Positions 1-11,800 of a stretch of DNA of 64,000 nt are shown piece after piece. The position numbers and the translations under genes are program-made. The stretch comes from Amoebophrya sp. A120 (taxonomy: Eukaryota > Sar > Dinophyceae > Syndiniales > Amoebophryaceae). The notes beneath the pieces are model-generated. The model saw nothing but the letters and a program-made list of their open reading frames with translations, had not been told where the DNA came from and searched no databases. Where the stretch lies: positions 404,020 through 468,019 of the forward strand of contig CAJINV010000007.1 in the NCBI GenBank assembly GCA_905178155.1, written 5' to 3'. The stretch's first letter is position 1, and each line of letters starts with the position of its first letter.

Positions 1-98
1 GTGCGTGTGCGTGTGCGTGTGCGTGTGCGTGTGCGTGTGCGTGTGCGTGTGCGTGTGCGTGTGCGTGTGCGTGTGCGTGTGCGTGTGCGTGTGCGTGC
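1..98. repeat. (GTGCGT)n microsatellite
   Basis: Perfect hexamer repeat from the window edge, ending in a short GTGCGTGCGCAC-type palindrome. Open frames through it encode only dipeptide repeats and are not genes. The following 200 bases are still GTGC-rich but irregular. Confidence 0.95.
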
Positions 99-347
99 GC
101 ACGCACGTGCCGGCACACGCGCGCCACACTTGTGCACGTACGAGGTGCAAGTGCGTGCGCGTGTGCGAGGGCGGCGTGCAAGTCCAAGTGATGTGCGACG
201 TGCGTGTGCGAGTGCGCCATCCAGCTGCGCCGTGCGTGTGCGAGTCAAATGCGCACATTTTGCCCTTGCACTCGCACACGCACACGCACCAGTCTCACAG
301 CTGACGATGTTTTGCAAGTGGAAAATTCAATATAGTTGGGGCTGAGT

Positions 348-935
348 CCGTTACGGCTCGTTCCGGCTCGTTTGACCGTAACGAACGAACTTTCGTTCGT
401 TCGTTATGGTTCGTTGCGGTTCGTTTCACCGTAACGAACGAACGAACGAGTCCGTTTGTGTCATCAGAACGAACAAACGAACGAACGAACGAACGCACTG
501 GCTTTGCCATCCAAACGAACGAACGAACGAACGAACGAGCGAATGCGTGTTCGTTCGTTCGTTCGTTTCACCGTAACGAACGAACGAACGAACGAACGAA
601 CGAAGTAGCTTCGCAGGTTCGCTAACGACCAAACGAACGAACGAGCGCACTTCGTGAGCTCGTTATGGTTCGTTTCACCGTAACGAACGAACGAACAAGT
701 CCGGTTCAGGCAGCCACGCAAACGAACGAACGAACGAACGAAGGGCTTTGCGTTCGTTCGTTCGTTCGTTCGTTATGGTTCGTTTTACCGTAACGAACGA
801 ACGAACGAAGTGGCTTCGCGGGTCCGCTAACGACCAAACGAACGAACGAACGCAATTTCGTGAGCTCGTTATGGTTCGTTTGCCCGTAACGAACGAGCGA
901 ACGAACGAACGAACGTGCCAAACAGTATGGCAATA
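348..935. repeat. (CGAA)n / (TTCG)n arrays
   Basis: Runs of CGAA and its complement alternate with a short GTTACGGTGAAACGAAC-type unit, giving local hairpins. Frames through it give RSFV repeats on one strand and NERT repeats on the other, which are artefacts of the tetranucleotide. Confidence 0.85.
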
Positions 936-947
936 GAACGAGCGCGT

Positions 948-1558
948 GAGGCAGAGCAAAAGCTGAAAGGAACAAAATGCAGAGTGCCGTCGGGGGGAAT
1001 ATTCCGCGCGACGGTACTCTGCATCTTGCGTGAGCGTGATTCACGAGAGGGACCCTGAGACCCTGAACAGACCGCGATCTGCCTACCCGTGCCAGACACG
1101 GAGAAAACGAAAATCCAAAAGGACGAAATGAAGGCCCCAACGATCACGAAGGGGGAAGTCCGCGCTGCCTGGCTGCAGGGCACATCGGGGCGCCACCCCA
1201 GCGGCTCGACATCCACTACCCATGACCGTCAGCTGCGCAACGTGCGCCTTTTGAGGCAGAGCAAAAGCTGAAAGGAACAAAATGCAGAGTACCGTCGGGG
1301 GGAATATTCCGCGCGACGGTGCTCTGCATTTTGCGTGAGCGTGATTCACGAGAGAGACCCTGAGGCCCTGAACCGACCGCGATCTGCCCACCCGTGCCAG
1401 ACACGGAGAAAACGAAAATCGAAAAAGGACGAAATGATGGCCCCAACGATCACGAAGGAGGAAGTCCGCGCTGCCTGGCTGCAGGGCACATCGGGGGGGG
1501 CGCCACCCCAGCGGCTCGACATCCACTACCCATGACCGTCAGCTGCGCAACGTGCGCC
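948..1558. repeat. Tandem duplication of a ~305-bp unit
   Basis: Unit 1 (948-1248) and unit 2 (1253-1558) are near-identical. Each opens with GAGGCAGAGCAAAAGCTGAA and carries a hairpin whose arms are ATGCAGAGTRCCGTCG and its complement around GGAATATTCC. No gene is supported here. Confidence 0.8.
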
Positions 1559-2485
1559 AAGAAAAGGCAGCGACCTTGACGCACCCAGGGGCCGCCCGCG
1601 TGGAGGACACGCATACAGAACTTTTGGCCCCCGCACTGCCGAGCCGGACCGGCTCACTCGGATCGATGCACCGGGCTCTGCCTAGAAGAACACGAGCAAG
1701 CGCACGCCCTTGCCGTAATCGCACGGACGTCCAGGGCTCCGCTCGGACTCGCCGCTTGGACCGCAGAGACGAGCATAGCGCCGCATTTCTCTTTGACGAT
1801 CAACCGCCTGCCGGAAGATCTCACCGGACCTGTTCGCTAAAGAGAAAAGCACAAAGCCATCGCCGGATGTTCTTCGCCGTCTCGCGAAAGACGACGAGGG
1901 AGCTTTCACCTTTTGCAGTGTTCACGCACGGACGTCTTTTTCCGAAAATCGGACTCGTTCGTTACGGCGTTACGGCTCGTGACGAGCTCGTTCGTTACGG
2001 TGAAACGAACCGTAACGAACCGTAACGAACGAACGGGAATTTCGTTCGTTACGGTGAAACGAACCGTAACGAACCATAACGAACGAACGAAAGTTCGTTC
2101 GTTACGGTCAAACGAGCCGGAACGAGCCGTAACGGACTCAGCCCCGACTATACTCGGAAAATTTTGGAAATAATTTGCTGAAAATGCAGAACTGCCTCGT
2201 GTTTCGGAAGAAATAGGAAAAAATTTGGTTAACATACCAGAATCTAAACGATTGCATCTAAACTTTCAGACCTAAACGAGGAGGCGTCGAAACGATCGCC
2301 CGCGGGTCTAAACTATCAACGCGACGTCGCGAGCCCTGCTGGGATTGCAGTCCGTCTGTGCTTTCTTGTTGTCGGAGACTGGCCGACAGAAGAGGGGCCG
2401 CGATGGTGGCGAGAAGCGAACAAAAGGAGGCAAAGGGGAAAAGAGTCGAGGAAGGGGATTTGCAGGGGGGCGGGCAGAAAACAGA

Positions 2486-2547
2486 GTCGTCGGCCAGGGC
2501 AGCCGCCGCCGGCCGGCCGGCCGGCGGCGGCTGCCCTGGCCGACGAC
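2486..2547. repeat. 62-bp perfect GC palindrome
   Basis: The two 31-bp halves are exact reverse complements with no loop, centred between 2516 and 2517. The core is repeated CCGG. It lies 3 bp before a telomere-like tract. Confidence 0.95.
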
Positions 2548-2550
2548 AAG

Positions 2551-2592
2551 AAACCCCAAACCCCAAACCCTAGACCCAAAACCCAAACCCTT
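2551..2592. repeat. Interstitial telomere-like tract
   Basis: AAACCC/AAACCCC/AAACCCTAG units, a degenerate form of the CCCTAAA (TTTAGGG) telomere repeat of plants and many alveolates. It is too short and impure to be an active telomere; a relic or healing scar is more likely. Confidence 0.55.
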
Positions 2593-2879
2593 GAACCGTT
2601 TTCACTTTTGTATGCAAAGTTGAGAAGTTTAGAGATCTTTCCAAACGTTTACGCGTTTGGTCCAAACGTTTAGTTCCGGGGGTGCAGTTTAGATTCTGGT
2701 ATGTTAACCAAAAAATTTTCACAGTGAACAGCTCTGCTTCCCCGCCTTTTACTGATTTGAAACACGAGCGCAATCTGTATAATTTCACGAAAAAACTGTA
2801 AAATTTTTCTCCCCCAATATTTTTACGCAACGTCGGTATAGTACGACCAAATAGAAAATATGCAGCAACTGAATCATTA

Positions 2880-3161
2880 TTACGTGATCGGCGCGTAGTT
2901 GTAGTGCCCGATGTAGAAATGTTTATCCGGTATCGTTGGTTGGTAGGTGTACTTGTGGTAATTCGCTTCTGGGATGCTCCAGCCCGGGTGCAGTTCGCCG
3001 CCACCGCCCGCGAAAAACCGTTTCGTACTCGAGCTGCTGCTCGTTGCTGCGTTGCATCCCACTTGCAGGTGCGGCAAATGAGAGCAACTAGTACCAGCAG
3101 AATAATTATAGCCCCCTTTTGCACTGATTTTTCCGGGCCCTCGCGTCAGATGTCGCAGCAT
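2880..3161 (-). CDS. Small putative mitochondrial protein, function unknown
   Basis: An uninterrupted 93-codon frame starting at the second in-frame Met (MLRHLTRG). The N-terminal half is basic and Ser/Thr-rich with no acidic residues until after residue 50, and a KRFFAG motif looks like a mitochondrial presequence cleavage site. The C-terminal part is rich in Tyr, His and Pro (GWSIPEANYHKYTYQP and HYNYAP near the end). I do not recognise the family; a small organellar complex subunit is a guess. An upstream Met at 3215 would add 18 residues. No introner interrupts it. Confidence 0.45.
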   Translation of the reverse strand: MLRHLTRGPGKISAKGGYNYSAGTSCSHLPHLQVGCNAATSSSSSTKRFFAGGGGELHPGWSIPEANYHKYTYQPTIPDKHFYIGHYNYAPIT

Positions 3162-3617
3162 GGTTTGTGGGAGTTTTTTTCCGCCGGATAAATAAGTCGA
3201 TGTGATAAAAACCATCTACATACTCATGGACCAAGAAAACGACAAGCAAATTACAGCCATTGAGTTTACTGCGCTAGTTGTGGCCATAAAGTCTTGTTAC
3301 GAAGAACAGGAGCCGGGGGCTCTGTTGAGCAGACGACCGAGGGTCATGCTGAAGAAGTGTAGTTGATGCAGTACACCAGCACGAAATTTCAAACCTCCTC
3401 CAACAAACGAATTGAGGTCTTGGGAAAAAAACACGGACTGAAGCGAACACACATATACAAGGACACAAAAACGGAAGCATAGAATGATTTTGATGCAGCG
3501 CGTAGTACTACTTCAGAACTTTCCCCGTACTACAGAAAGTTCATTTTCCAGGAGGTGCTCGTGAGGTGATACACGAAAACTTTTGATTTGAAGCGATAAA
3601 AATCTTCGGGACTATCT
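3162..3617. other. Intergenic, nothing recognised
   Basis: About 450 bp between the small gene and the end of gene B. Only short, unconvincing frames and no repeat or introner signature. Confidence 0.5.
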
Positions 3618-6600
3618 TCAGCTCGGCAACTTGCCGAACGGCCCGTCCACCTTCCGATCCCGCAGGGCGATATCAAAGTGAAAAAAGCCCCCTCCCCATA
3701 TTGAAACGGGAATTTCTGTTGCTGGATTTGTGTACACAAATCAGCGCTGTATTGCAGCAAGCGCTTGCAGGCATTTTTTAAGCCTGATTAGGTATGCAAA
3801 AGGCTAGCACTCAGGCACGACAGACAGCTTTGCAGTAAGCAAAAGCGCACGACAGCTTTGCTGCGGAATGCGCCACACGGCTACCATTTGCCTCATATGC
3901 AAGACAAAGCTGATTTGTGGTCACAAATCAGCATCACAAATTTCAACTGTGAGTATGGGGAGGGCGGATTTTTCCTCACGATAGGCGAAATCCGGTCCCC
4001 ACTGGCGCCAGCCCCCGCACTTCGACCGTTGCGGCCGGCCGCCGTGGTGCTTGCGCGTCTTGATTTGCGGAATAAAGGGGATCCACTTCTGCCGGTCTTT
4101 GTGGATTGCAAAAATGTCTGGGTCTGGAAGGTTGGAACTTGTAGTGCTAGCTTTCCATACCTAGACATCAACCTGTAATGCATATACCAACAAGAAAAGT
4201 CGCAGCCTCTTTTGTACATGCAAAAAGAACGCAGCTTCTCATGCGGATTGCCTATGAGAAAGCGTGCTGGAATAAAGTTGTCATGCTGGGTTGCATTCGG
4301 AACGGTTTCCATCGTCCACATTTTAGCATCACAAGTTTCCAGACATCCAGGGATATTTGCATTTGATAGTCTTTCAGGTATTGCAGTTTGTACCGCGCCT
4401 CCGTGACCAAGTCCGGGTATTTTGGCTGGATATGCAGTACAAAAGTATATGCACTCGTATTAATTGCGTTTATGCATTACAAATCTTTTTGTTGATGCAA
4501 ATCCGCATTACAAATTCAATTTGTACTGCTAAATCAATTTGTGATGCATTTATACGAGTGCGATACTTTTGCACAGGATACTGGAGCGCTTGGAAAATAT
4601 CCTGTAGCAACGTGCAGCCGTTGTTTTTTCCACTTTCTTCGTCCGAAGTTATACTTTTCGCAGTCTTCAGAAGCTTTCCACCTGAAGCTGAACAAGAGGA
4701 GCTGCTGCTAGAAGCTTGTATCGCCGACAGTGAGATCACCTCTTTTGGCCAGGGTTTCAACTTGACAAATTTCAGGTCGGGGAGGAAGTGCCTTTGCGTG
4801 TTCGGAACAGAGGACACAACCGGTGGTCTGTGAAGTAGATCTTCGTCGTGGTTCCACAACGTCATCTTATTCTCTTTCCCTACTTGCGTAGTTGTACTTG
4901 ATGTTCTGTGGCGCCTGTTCTTCACACACCACCTGACCAGGCTAGGGTCGCGACACTGGAAGCCGTACAGTTCGTTAGTTTGGTTTTCGCCAACACGACC
5001 ATTCCGGTTGTAGTTGACTCTGTCACTGCGAAGCTTGTTTGTTGTTGCCGAAAACGCAGTTGTGCTGCCTGCTGATGTTGTACTACTACCAAGATTCTGG
5101 AACTCCCACCGCTGCGCCGCCATGCTGTAACTCAAACAGGTTGAGGTGGCTGCTTGTTGCTGGTGATGTTCAGCAAATAAATCGTTTGACATAATTGTGC
5201 CAGCACTCCTTCCATCTCCGAGTGGTGAAAACGAACAGCTGCTCCGCACGAACGAGGGCGTCATTAACGGCTTGTCTAAGCCTTCAAAATCGTAGAAACC
5301 CGCGGGAGAAGCTGAAGCACCAGACAGAACTACATCATGATTTCTACACTTGTCCCGGAAAGTTGCGACGACACCGCTCTTTCTTCGTCTTCTCCCGCCT
5401 TTGGTCAGGAAGATTTGCAAGCATGGTAGTTTGTGGTACCGCAGGGCGAGCTATCAACTGCAAATATTTCTGGGTCTGGGAGATTGCGAGATTTGTCATG
5501 CTAGTCCGGCATGACTCTGAACTCTGTATTGCGTGCCCGCGAAGAGCTCCGCCTCCCTGTCATGCAAAGACGCAGGTGCTCATGCGGAATACGCAACAAA
5601 CTCAGAACCATGAGAAAAACTTGTCATGCTTGGCAGCGCATTACAGTGAGCCCACTATTCCCTTCCTTGCATCACAAGTTTCCAGACCCAGAAATACTTG
5701 CAGTGCATACGAGCTCGAGACAGTGTTGGTAGTTCGGTCTGGAAGATGTCGTGGCTCTACCTGTTTCCGTTTCGGGAGTCGGAATATTATATCCCCTTCT
5801 GTCAACATCTTCACGACTGGCACTTTTATCTACCACCCTCGACGTCGGAGGTGAAGAAGGTGAGAACAAGATCCGCAAACAGTATCAACTGTAAAAGTGT
5901 CGGGGTCTGGAAGATTCTGACAGTTGTCATGCACGTTTTGCATGAGCCATGATGTCTGTGATCCATACCCTAGCAATACAGATTTTTTGAGGGCTTCTCG
6001 ATGCCTATTCCGCATGACAAATGCCTTCTCAGCGTAGCAAAAATTGCATTCCCTTTGGTACTCACGCAATACAGATTTTTTTGGAATCCAAACGCAGCAT
6101 CACAAGTTGCATTCTTCCAGAACCAGACCCAGACACTTTTACATTTGATAAACAGTCGTGTTTTGCCATTTCCACCGCAAGCTGACTCTGTAATGAGAGG
6201 AAATGTTGCCGCCTTTCTATCTTGCTGGTGTGGCGTGCTGCTGCGGCAGATGAGAACCCCCCAGAATAGCAACCGCGTACACGTCGTGCGGAAGAAGTAG
6301 TCTTCATGCATTTTTCCCTCAGCTGTCGTTTCAACCATTCCATCCTCTCCCTCCCGTGCTCGAACGCCAAAAAGAGTCGCGCTCTCGCGAGTAAATCCAG
6401 GCATATGCATTGCAAAAGTATCGTACTAGTATGGATCGCATGACAAATTAGCTCAGCATTTTTACAAATGAAATTTGTGATGCTGTTTTACCTTAAGAAA
6501 AAGAGATTTGTCATGCATAAGTAACAGTAATTACTACGAATACGATTAGTACTTTTGCAGTTCATAAGGCACTTCGTGCTGCAATCCTCGTGGTACGAGT

Positions 6601-7686
6601 TTTGGAGAATTTGCAGCGTCTTCCTGATTTTCTGAACGTGCTCTTCCTCTTGCTGTGAAGCAATAGAAGAAGTACAACTGCTCGTCGCATCGTGCAGCTG
6701 CGTCCTCAGTCGCAGCACCAGCGCCTGGAAGGTACTAGATATCAAATGTAAAAATGTCTGGGTCTGGAAGAGTCATCCTGTTTGTGCATGACACAGAAGG
6801 TCTGGCATGGAAGCTGTAGCATCACAGGTTTCGAGAAGCTTCCGCAATGCCGAATCCGCATGACAAATCCCCCATTTTGGTGACAGAAAGTGGGTAGCTT
6901 TTGCTACATATGCATGAGAGATTTTTCTGTGTTTTGAAATGCGCATCACAAGTTTGCATTCTTCCAGACCCAGACATTTTTGCAGTTCATACTAGACGGA
7001 GGAGAACTACGAGAAGGTGTTGACCCAGCATATAACCCGCTCAGGTGTTACAATCTCACACGTTACAATAGAATATGGAAATCTGTGATGCAAGAGTGCA
7101 TGATCTACTGTAGTCCCATAGGTTTACGCATGACAAGTTTCGGAGCTCCAAAACGCACTATGTATAATCTGGCGAAACTTGTATTGCAGAAAGTTGAACG
7201 CCCTACGAGTCTGTCACGCTCATCATGCAAGACAAATCTCAGACTCTATTGTAACGTTTGAGATTGCAACGTTTGAGCAGGTCATACAACACCCCCAAAG
7301 CGTTTCTTCCGAGGACTAGCCAGCGCACCATGTTGGTCTGGCGCGAAGAAATTTTTCTTGGAGACGATCTTTGCTGCACCTACCCCGCCGAAGCCTGGGC
7401 CATCTTCGATCTTCCGCCCGCAAAGTTGTGCGTCGCTGCTTGCAAGTTCGACTTGAGGTTGTGTTGCAGAATTTATGTTCCGCGCGCTGGTAGTCAGGAT
7501 CGTACCTTTTATTTGCCGAGAAGACGCCTCGGAAGTAGATGCAGCAGGTGCACCTCCCGCGGTCAAACTTCGCGCAGAGGAAAAGCATCTGGAATTAATC
7601 CTTCTCGAATACCGCCTGCAAGGGAGTCGTGCAGATGCCCGTCTGGCTGTCCATGGGCGAAGTTGCAGACCAAGAGAGTTCTTCAT
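3618..7686 (-). CDS. Gene B: N-terminally basic protein, 8 introners
   Basis: Start ATG at 7686, stop TGA at 3618. Removing eight introners, each with one TSD copy, leaves 2100 bases, or 699 residues in one frame. The first ~40 residues are Arg-rich and lack acidic residues (MKNSLGLQLRPWTARR, then CFSSARSL), as in a mitochondrial transit peptide. A middle segment has coiled-coil character (QQEEEHVQKIRKTLQILQN). A long Ser/Thr/Asn-rich stretch is followed by a charged C-terminal part (YPDLVTEARYKLQYLKDRQK, then GPDFALRDRK). No family is recognised. The largest exon is about 866 bases. Exon boundaries are defined within the length of each TSD. Confidence 0.65.
3671..3983. mobile_element. Introner B-i8 (family II)
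   Basis: TIR cores CCCCCTCCCCATATTG and its partner TATGGGGAGGGCGG. TSD GGCGA, exact. Contains an inner GCTGATTTGTGGTCACAAAT inverted repeat. Confidence 0.85.
4101..4368. mobile_element. Introner B-i7 (family I)
   Basis: Left end has diverged to GTGGATTGCAAAAATG; right end is GCATTTGATA. TSD GTCTTT, exact. Confidence 0.8.
4431..4580. mobile_element. Introner B-i6 (family IV, short)
   Basis: 150 bp. TATGCAGTACAAAAGTAT... and ...ATACTTTTGCACAGGATA ends. TSD CTGGA, exact. Confidence 0.85.
5452..5709. mobile_element. Introner B-i5 (family I)
   Basis: TATCAACTGCAAATATT...GCAGTGCATA ends with CTGGGTCTGG TIR core. TSD CGAGC, exact. Joins ...HCLEL to ALRYHK. Confidence 0.85.
5883..6150. mobile_element. 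Introner B-i4 (family I)
   Basis: TATCAACTGTAAAAGTGT... and ...TTTTACATTTGATA ends. TSD AACAG, exact. Confidence 0.85.
6404..6566. mobile_element. Introner B-i3 (family IV, short)
   Basis: TIRs TATGCATTGCAAAAGTAT... and ...ACTTTTGCAGTTCATA. TSD AGGCA. At 163 bp it is among the shortest introners here. Confidence 0.85.
6740..6990. mobile_element. Introner B-i2 (family I)
   Basis: TIRs carry the GTCTGGGTCTGGAAG signature and its complement. TSD ACTAGA, exact. Removal joins ...PPSS to TFQALVLR in frame. Confidence 0.85.
7031..7286. mobile_element. Introner B-i1 (family VI)
   Basis: Ends TATAACCCGCTCAGG and its partner ...GAGCAGGTCATA. TSD CAGCA/CAACA. The interior has the TTACAATCTCA and ATTGTAAC motifs shared with gene E introner 1. 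Confidence 0.8.
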
Positions 7687-8877
7687 TCTCGAAGACAGAT
7701 AAACTTTATTTCTTCACTCGTTATCTGTAATAAAGTTCTTACAGAGCCAAAAAAACTCTCCTGCTGGTCGTGATCGGCGCTCTTTCAAAATGACTGGCGA
7801 ATCATCCGTTCTCCGCGGGGTCGTGGTAGGAGTACACAGTAAACAAATCGGATTCGTATATATTCGGAGACAGCCAGAGTAACATGCTTTTACGATCCTC
7901 TAGCCGCACCGAATCGGTGTGGTCCGAAGCCCAGCCGCAGCTTCTACCGCACTGCAGCTTGTTGCGACAAGCCCCGTGGGGGTCGCGTTCAAAGAAAGAC
8001 TGGACTCAGGTAGAAAACTCCTTCCAGGTCTTTTGAACACACGGCGACAATGGACCTCGCGGAGGGTTTCTTGCCTCTTCGCATCAATTACATCAATTCG
8101 GATGGATTCCATGACAAAATTTTGGCGCAAAGTTTAGGGTGACACAGGTTGATATAACGAAAAAGTTTTGCGCGGTTGATATGAAAAACCAGCTCAGAAA
8201 GACGTTGAGTTTGCGTATACACGAAACAAGTTATGTAAAGAGTAAATACAAGGAGTAAAGGATACTAGCGCACAACTACATGAGTACCGCTGTTTCTCGC
8301 GGACACATGGCAGGCGACGTTGTGCGGTCTCGTAAATTACCAAAAATTCGTTTAAAGTGTTGAAAATGGATAGTCACAAGTGTAGAAACAACATGAGAAC
8401 AAATAAAGAATAGGACGAGAAATGCTACAATATGCTCAAAAAGTAGACCTCTACCGATGCGCCGGCTGGATCAGGAACAAATAATAAATCTGACAATGCG
8501 ACAGTCATGAAATCTCAAAGGATAGCTGCCACTGGGTCATTTTCGAATAACTCAAGTCAGTGTCTGGCGCTGTGAACAGACAGTCCGCTCGTTGGTACAG
8601 TTACATTTCTGCAGTACGGAGTACTAAAATGTTCCGGTAAGTACTTATGTTGCTCTAGTACCCGAATGTTGAATGGACAAAACGAAACCTTCTAGTGGCG
8701 CCAAAGGGTATTTTCCGCCTGATTCTCACTCTAAGTGTACCTTCATCACACCGGAGTACTTTGTTCTCGAGTCCTAGACGATACAGAAAGTTGTGACAAG
8801 TCGAGCTGCAGTGCCAGTGTATGAATCAGAGATTGGAACCATTTCCTTCGGAGCAGTCCTCTACTACTACCTTTTTC
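7687..8877. other. Intergenic, nothing recognised
   Basis: About 1.2 kb between the start of gene B and the end of gene A2. A 76-codon frame at 7900-8130 (-) has no recognisable features. No repeats or introners seen. Confidence 0.5.
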
Positions 8878-11800
8878 TCACACGAACTCCTGCCTACCCC
8901 GGCGCGAGGACGAACCGCGGCTGCTCTTGCGCGCCACGTTTCCACTGGCTCGGTTGCCGCTGCTTTTCCGCGAACCAGATTTCATCTTCCGACTCGCGCG
9001 CACCGCCGCATATCAAAGTTAAAAAAGCCCTCTCCCCATATTGAAACGGAAATTTCTGTTGCTGGATATGCGTACACAAATCAGCGCTGTATTGCAGCAA
9101 GCGCTTCCAGGCATTTACTATGCCTGTTTAGGTATGCAAAAGGCTAGCACTCAGGCATGCCAGACAGCTTTGCAGTAGGCAAAAGCGCATGACAGCTTGG
9201 CTGTGGCATGCGCCACACGGCTCCCATTTACCTCATATGCAGTACAAAGCTGATTTGTGGTCACAAATCAGGATCACAAAGTTCCATTGTGAGTATGGGG
9301 AGGGGGGGATTTTTCCTTTTGATACCGAACCCACAACCGCCAGGCCCCCGGCCATGGGGTTTTCCAACCGGTCCACCGCTTTGTACACTGTGCGCTTCAC
9401 CATGGGCAGGTGACACGGGAAGCAGAAACCAATGTTGCTTACGCAACAGTAATATCAAATGCAAATATGTCTGGGTCTGGAAGATTCCTACATTTGTCAT
9501 GCGTGTCTGACATGCCTCAAGAATCTGTGATGCAGGGGCACGAAGCGGCCCTCTTATCTGTCATGCAAAAACGCAGTTTGCCATGCGGAACACGCAACCC
9601 ATAGGAGCCCCAAAAATTTGTCATGTTTGGCTCCGTATTGCAGTGGAACTCTCATTCACTTTTAGCATCACAAGTTTCCAGACCCAGACATATTTGCAAT
9701 GCATAAGTAATCCATGCTGCAGGTTTGCCAGTCGGACTTCTGCAGGTTCGGCACCTCGTTCGGGAGCATGAACTTCCAGTAGCAAAGATCCTGTGTAAAA
9801 AGGTCCCCATACCAGAGTCAGGATGGAAAATCTGTTTGGTTGTTTCGCATGACAAATTTGTCCTCGTAGTGTAATCCTGTTTAGCTAGAAGTTCAGCAGC
9901 ATCACAGATCTAGCATATCGTGCTATTTATAGCATCACAAATCCCAAAACACCACTAGAAAATGCTTCTCATGTGGCTTCGCATGAGAAACTTTTTTGGC
10001 ATGCAGATTTGCATGACAACTCTGGGGTGGGGACGTTTTTACACAGGATAGCAAAACACCACCGCGATGACACCACTGAGGACGTAGCCGAGAAACGCCA
10101 CCGTGTTGAAGAGTTCTCCCCACTCTTTTCGGGTGGTGCCCGCAAATGTCGTCGGGCAAGTTTCAGTAAATCGAGAATATGGAGGTCCATAATCCAACTC
10201 CGAGGAGCAGTCGTCCGTGGCGAGGTAAAAGATGAGAAAAAGGAGAGAGACGAACCAGGTCACAACCAACAGCGCCATGAGTCGAATCAGGGAAACCGTG
10301 TAGTCCGCGACAATGGTGCCGTTGCCATACACCACCAGCTCCATTGTATCCTTCACATCTGCTATCAAAATGAAAAATCCCGTCCCCCGACATCAAAAAA
10401 ATAATTTCTGACGCTGGATCTGCGCACACAAATCAGCTTTGTCTAGCAGTAGACGAGTGCATGCCCATATCGTGCCAATGTAGAGAGGTTTTTGCCTAGG
10501 CGCTTAGCGTGGGGGGCGTCTATGCTGCAAGCCTAACAGCATTACAAAGCGCCTGCATAATGGGGCGGAGCCTATACCATTGCTTTCTCGCAAGACAGAC
10601 GCGATCTGTGGTCACAAATAAGCATCATAAATTCTCTGAGACGTGCCTTTTAGATATGGGGACGAGGGGGGATTTTTCCTTACGATATCTGCCTGAAAAG
10701 AGTCATCCTCCATCGTCGCATTGTAGTTCTGGTAAGGCTTCTTCCCCGTTTGAAACACCAGCACACAGGGACAGCAAATGGGGAGGGCACAGAAGCCGTC
10801 CATCACGCAGGAACCAGCATCGCAGTACTGTTCGACACTGGCGTTTGTCTCTGGATCATAGTCAAAGCCGCAGCAGTATGACAGTGCACAACCCCCCCTC
10901 CCCCTCGTTTGTATGGCATGAACGGCAATACAAGCGCCGGCGAGAATGCATGTTTTGCATGACAAATTTGCGCCGGATTGTAGTGCTATCTGGGCTGCCA
11001 GAACTTGTCATGCAAACAGTGCTAAGAGGCACACCCTGAGTTGGGTATTTTGCATGACAAATGAGGGGAAGGGGGAGTTGTGCACATTCATAAGCAGTCG
11101 CCGGACCACAGGTTGAACGCGTTCAGGCAGCACATCCAGTAGACTTTGCCCTGGTCGCTTTTCGTCTCTGCGCCGGGGCTATCAACTGCAAAAATGTCTG
11201 GGTCCGGAAGATTTGAACTTGTCATGTTAAATCTAAATGATGCAAAAATCTGTGTTGCGTGAGTGCCAAAAGCTGTCCGCTTTTGACCAAGTTGAGAGGG
11301 AGTTTCTCACGCAGGAAAGGCATGATAAAGACCTCAAAGAATCTGTCATGCTGGGTCTCGCACTCCAGACCTCATGGGTCATGGAAAACCTGCATCGCAA
11401 ATCTTGCATTCTTCCAGACCCAGACATTTTTACATTTGATAGGGCCCTTTCAGGTACTCGCTTGTCCCGAGTGGCGCAATGTACGTTTGTCCACTCACAA
11501 TTTGCATCTCCACGGCCTCGCCCTCGGCCCTTCCCTGGTTTCCGCTCTTTTTTGCAACCACGAAATCCGCAGCCACCGGCTGCCCCACCAGCTGGCGGTA
11601 GGCCGCCCCGGACGAGCCGTCGTACTGGTAGATGCGGTAGGCGGGCTGACTGCCCATCTGTGGAATGTATCATTTGTAGAAACGTCCCCACACCAGAGTC
11701 AGGATGGGGAATCGGCTAGACAAATCCACAAGTTTCGGCTGTTTTGCATGACAAATTTGGATTCGTAGTGTAGTGCTGTTTGAGCTAGCTCAGCAGCATC

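Larger units (their letters stand above)
318..2168. mobile_element. CGAA-rich inverted-repeat (foldback-like) element
   Basis: The left end (about 318-450) and right end (about 2030-2168) are inverted copies of each other. Both contain a GGGGCTGAGTCCGTTACGG-type block followed by CGTAACGAACGAACG runs. The arms enclose tetranucleotide arrays, a tandem 305-bp duplication and about 400 bp of unique DNA. No coding frame looks genuine. It resembles a foldback or large MITE-like element; outer boundaries and any target duplication could not be fixed by eye. Confidence 0.5.

Noticed and set aside
345-1140. Frames encoding RSFV/NERT repeats
   Set aside because: Direct translation of the CGAA tetranucleotide; no start context or homology.
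7900-8130. 76-codon frame upstream of gene B (-)
   Set aside because: No motif, no introner, not in frame with gene B, which has its own Met and leader.
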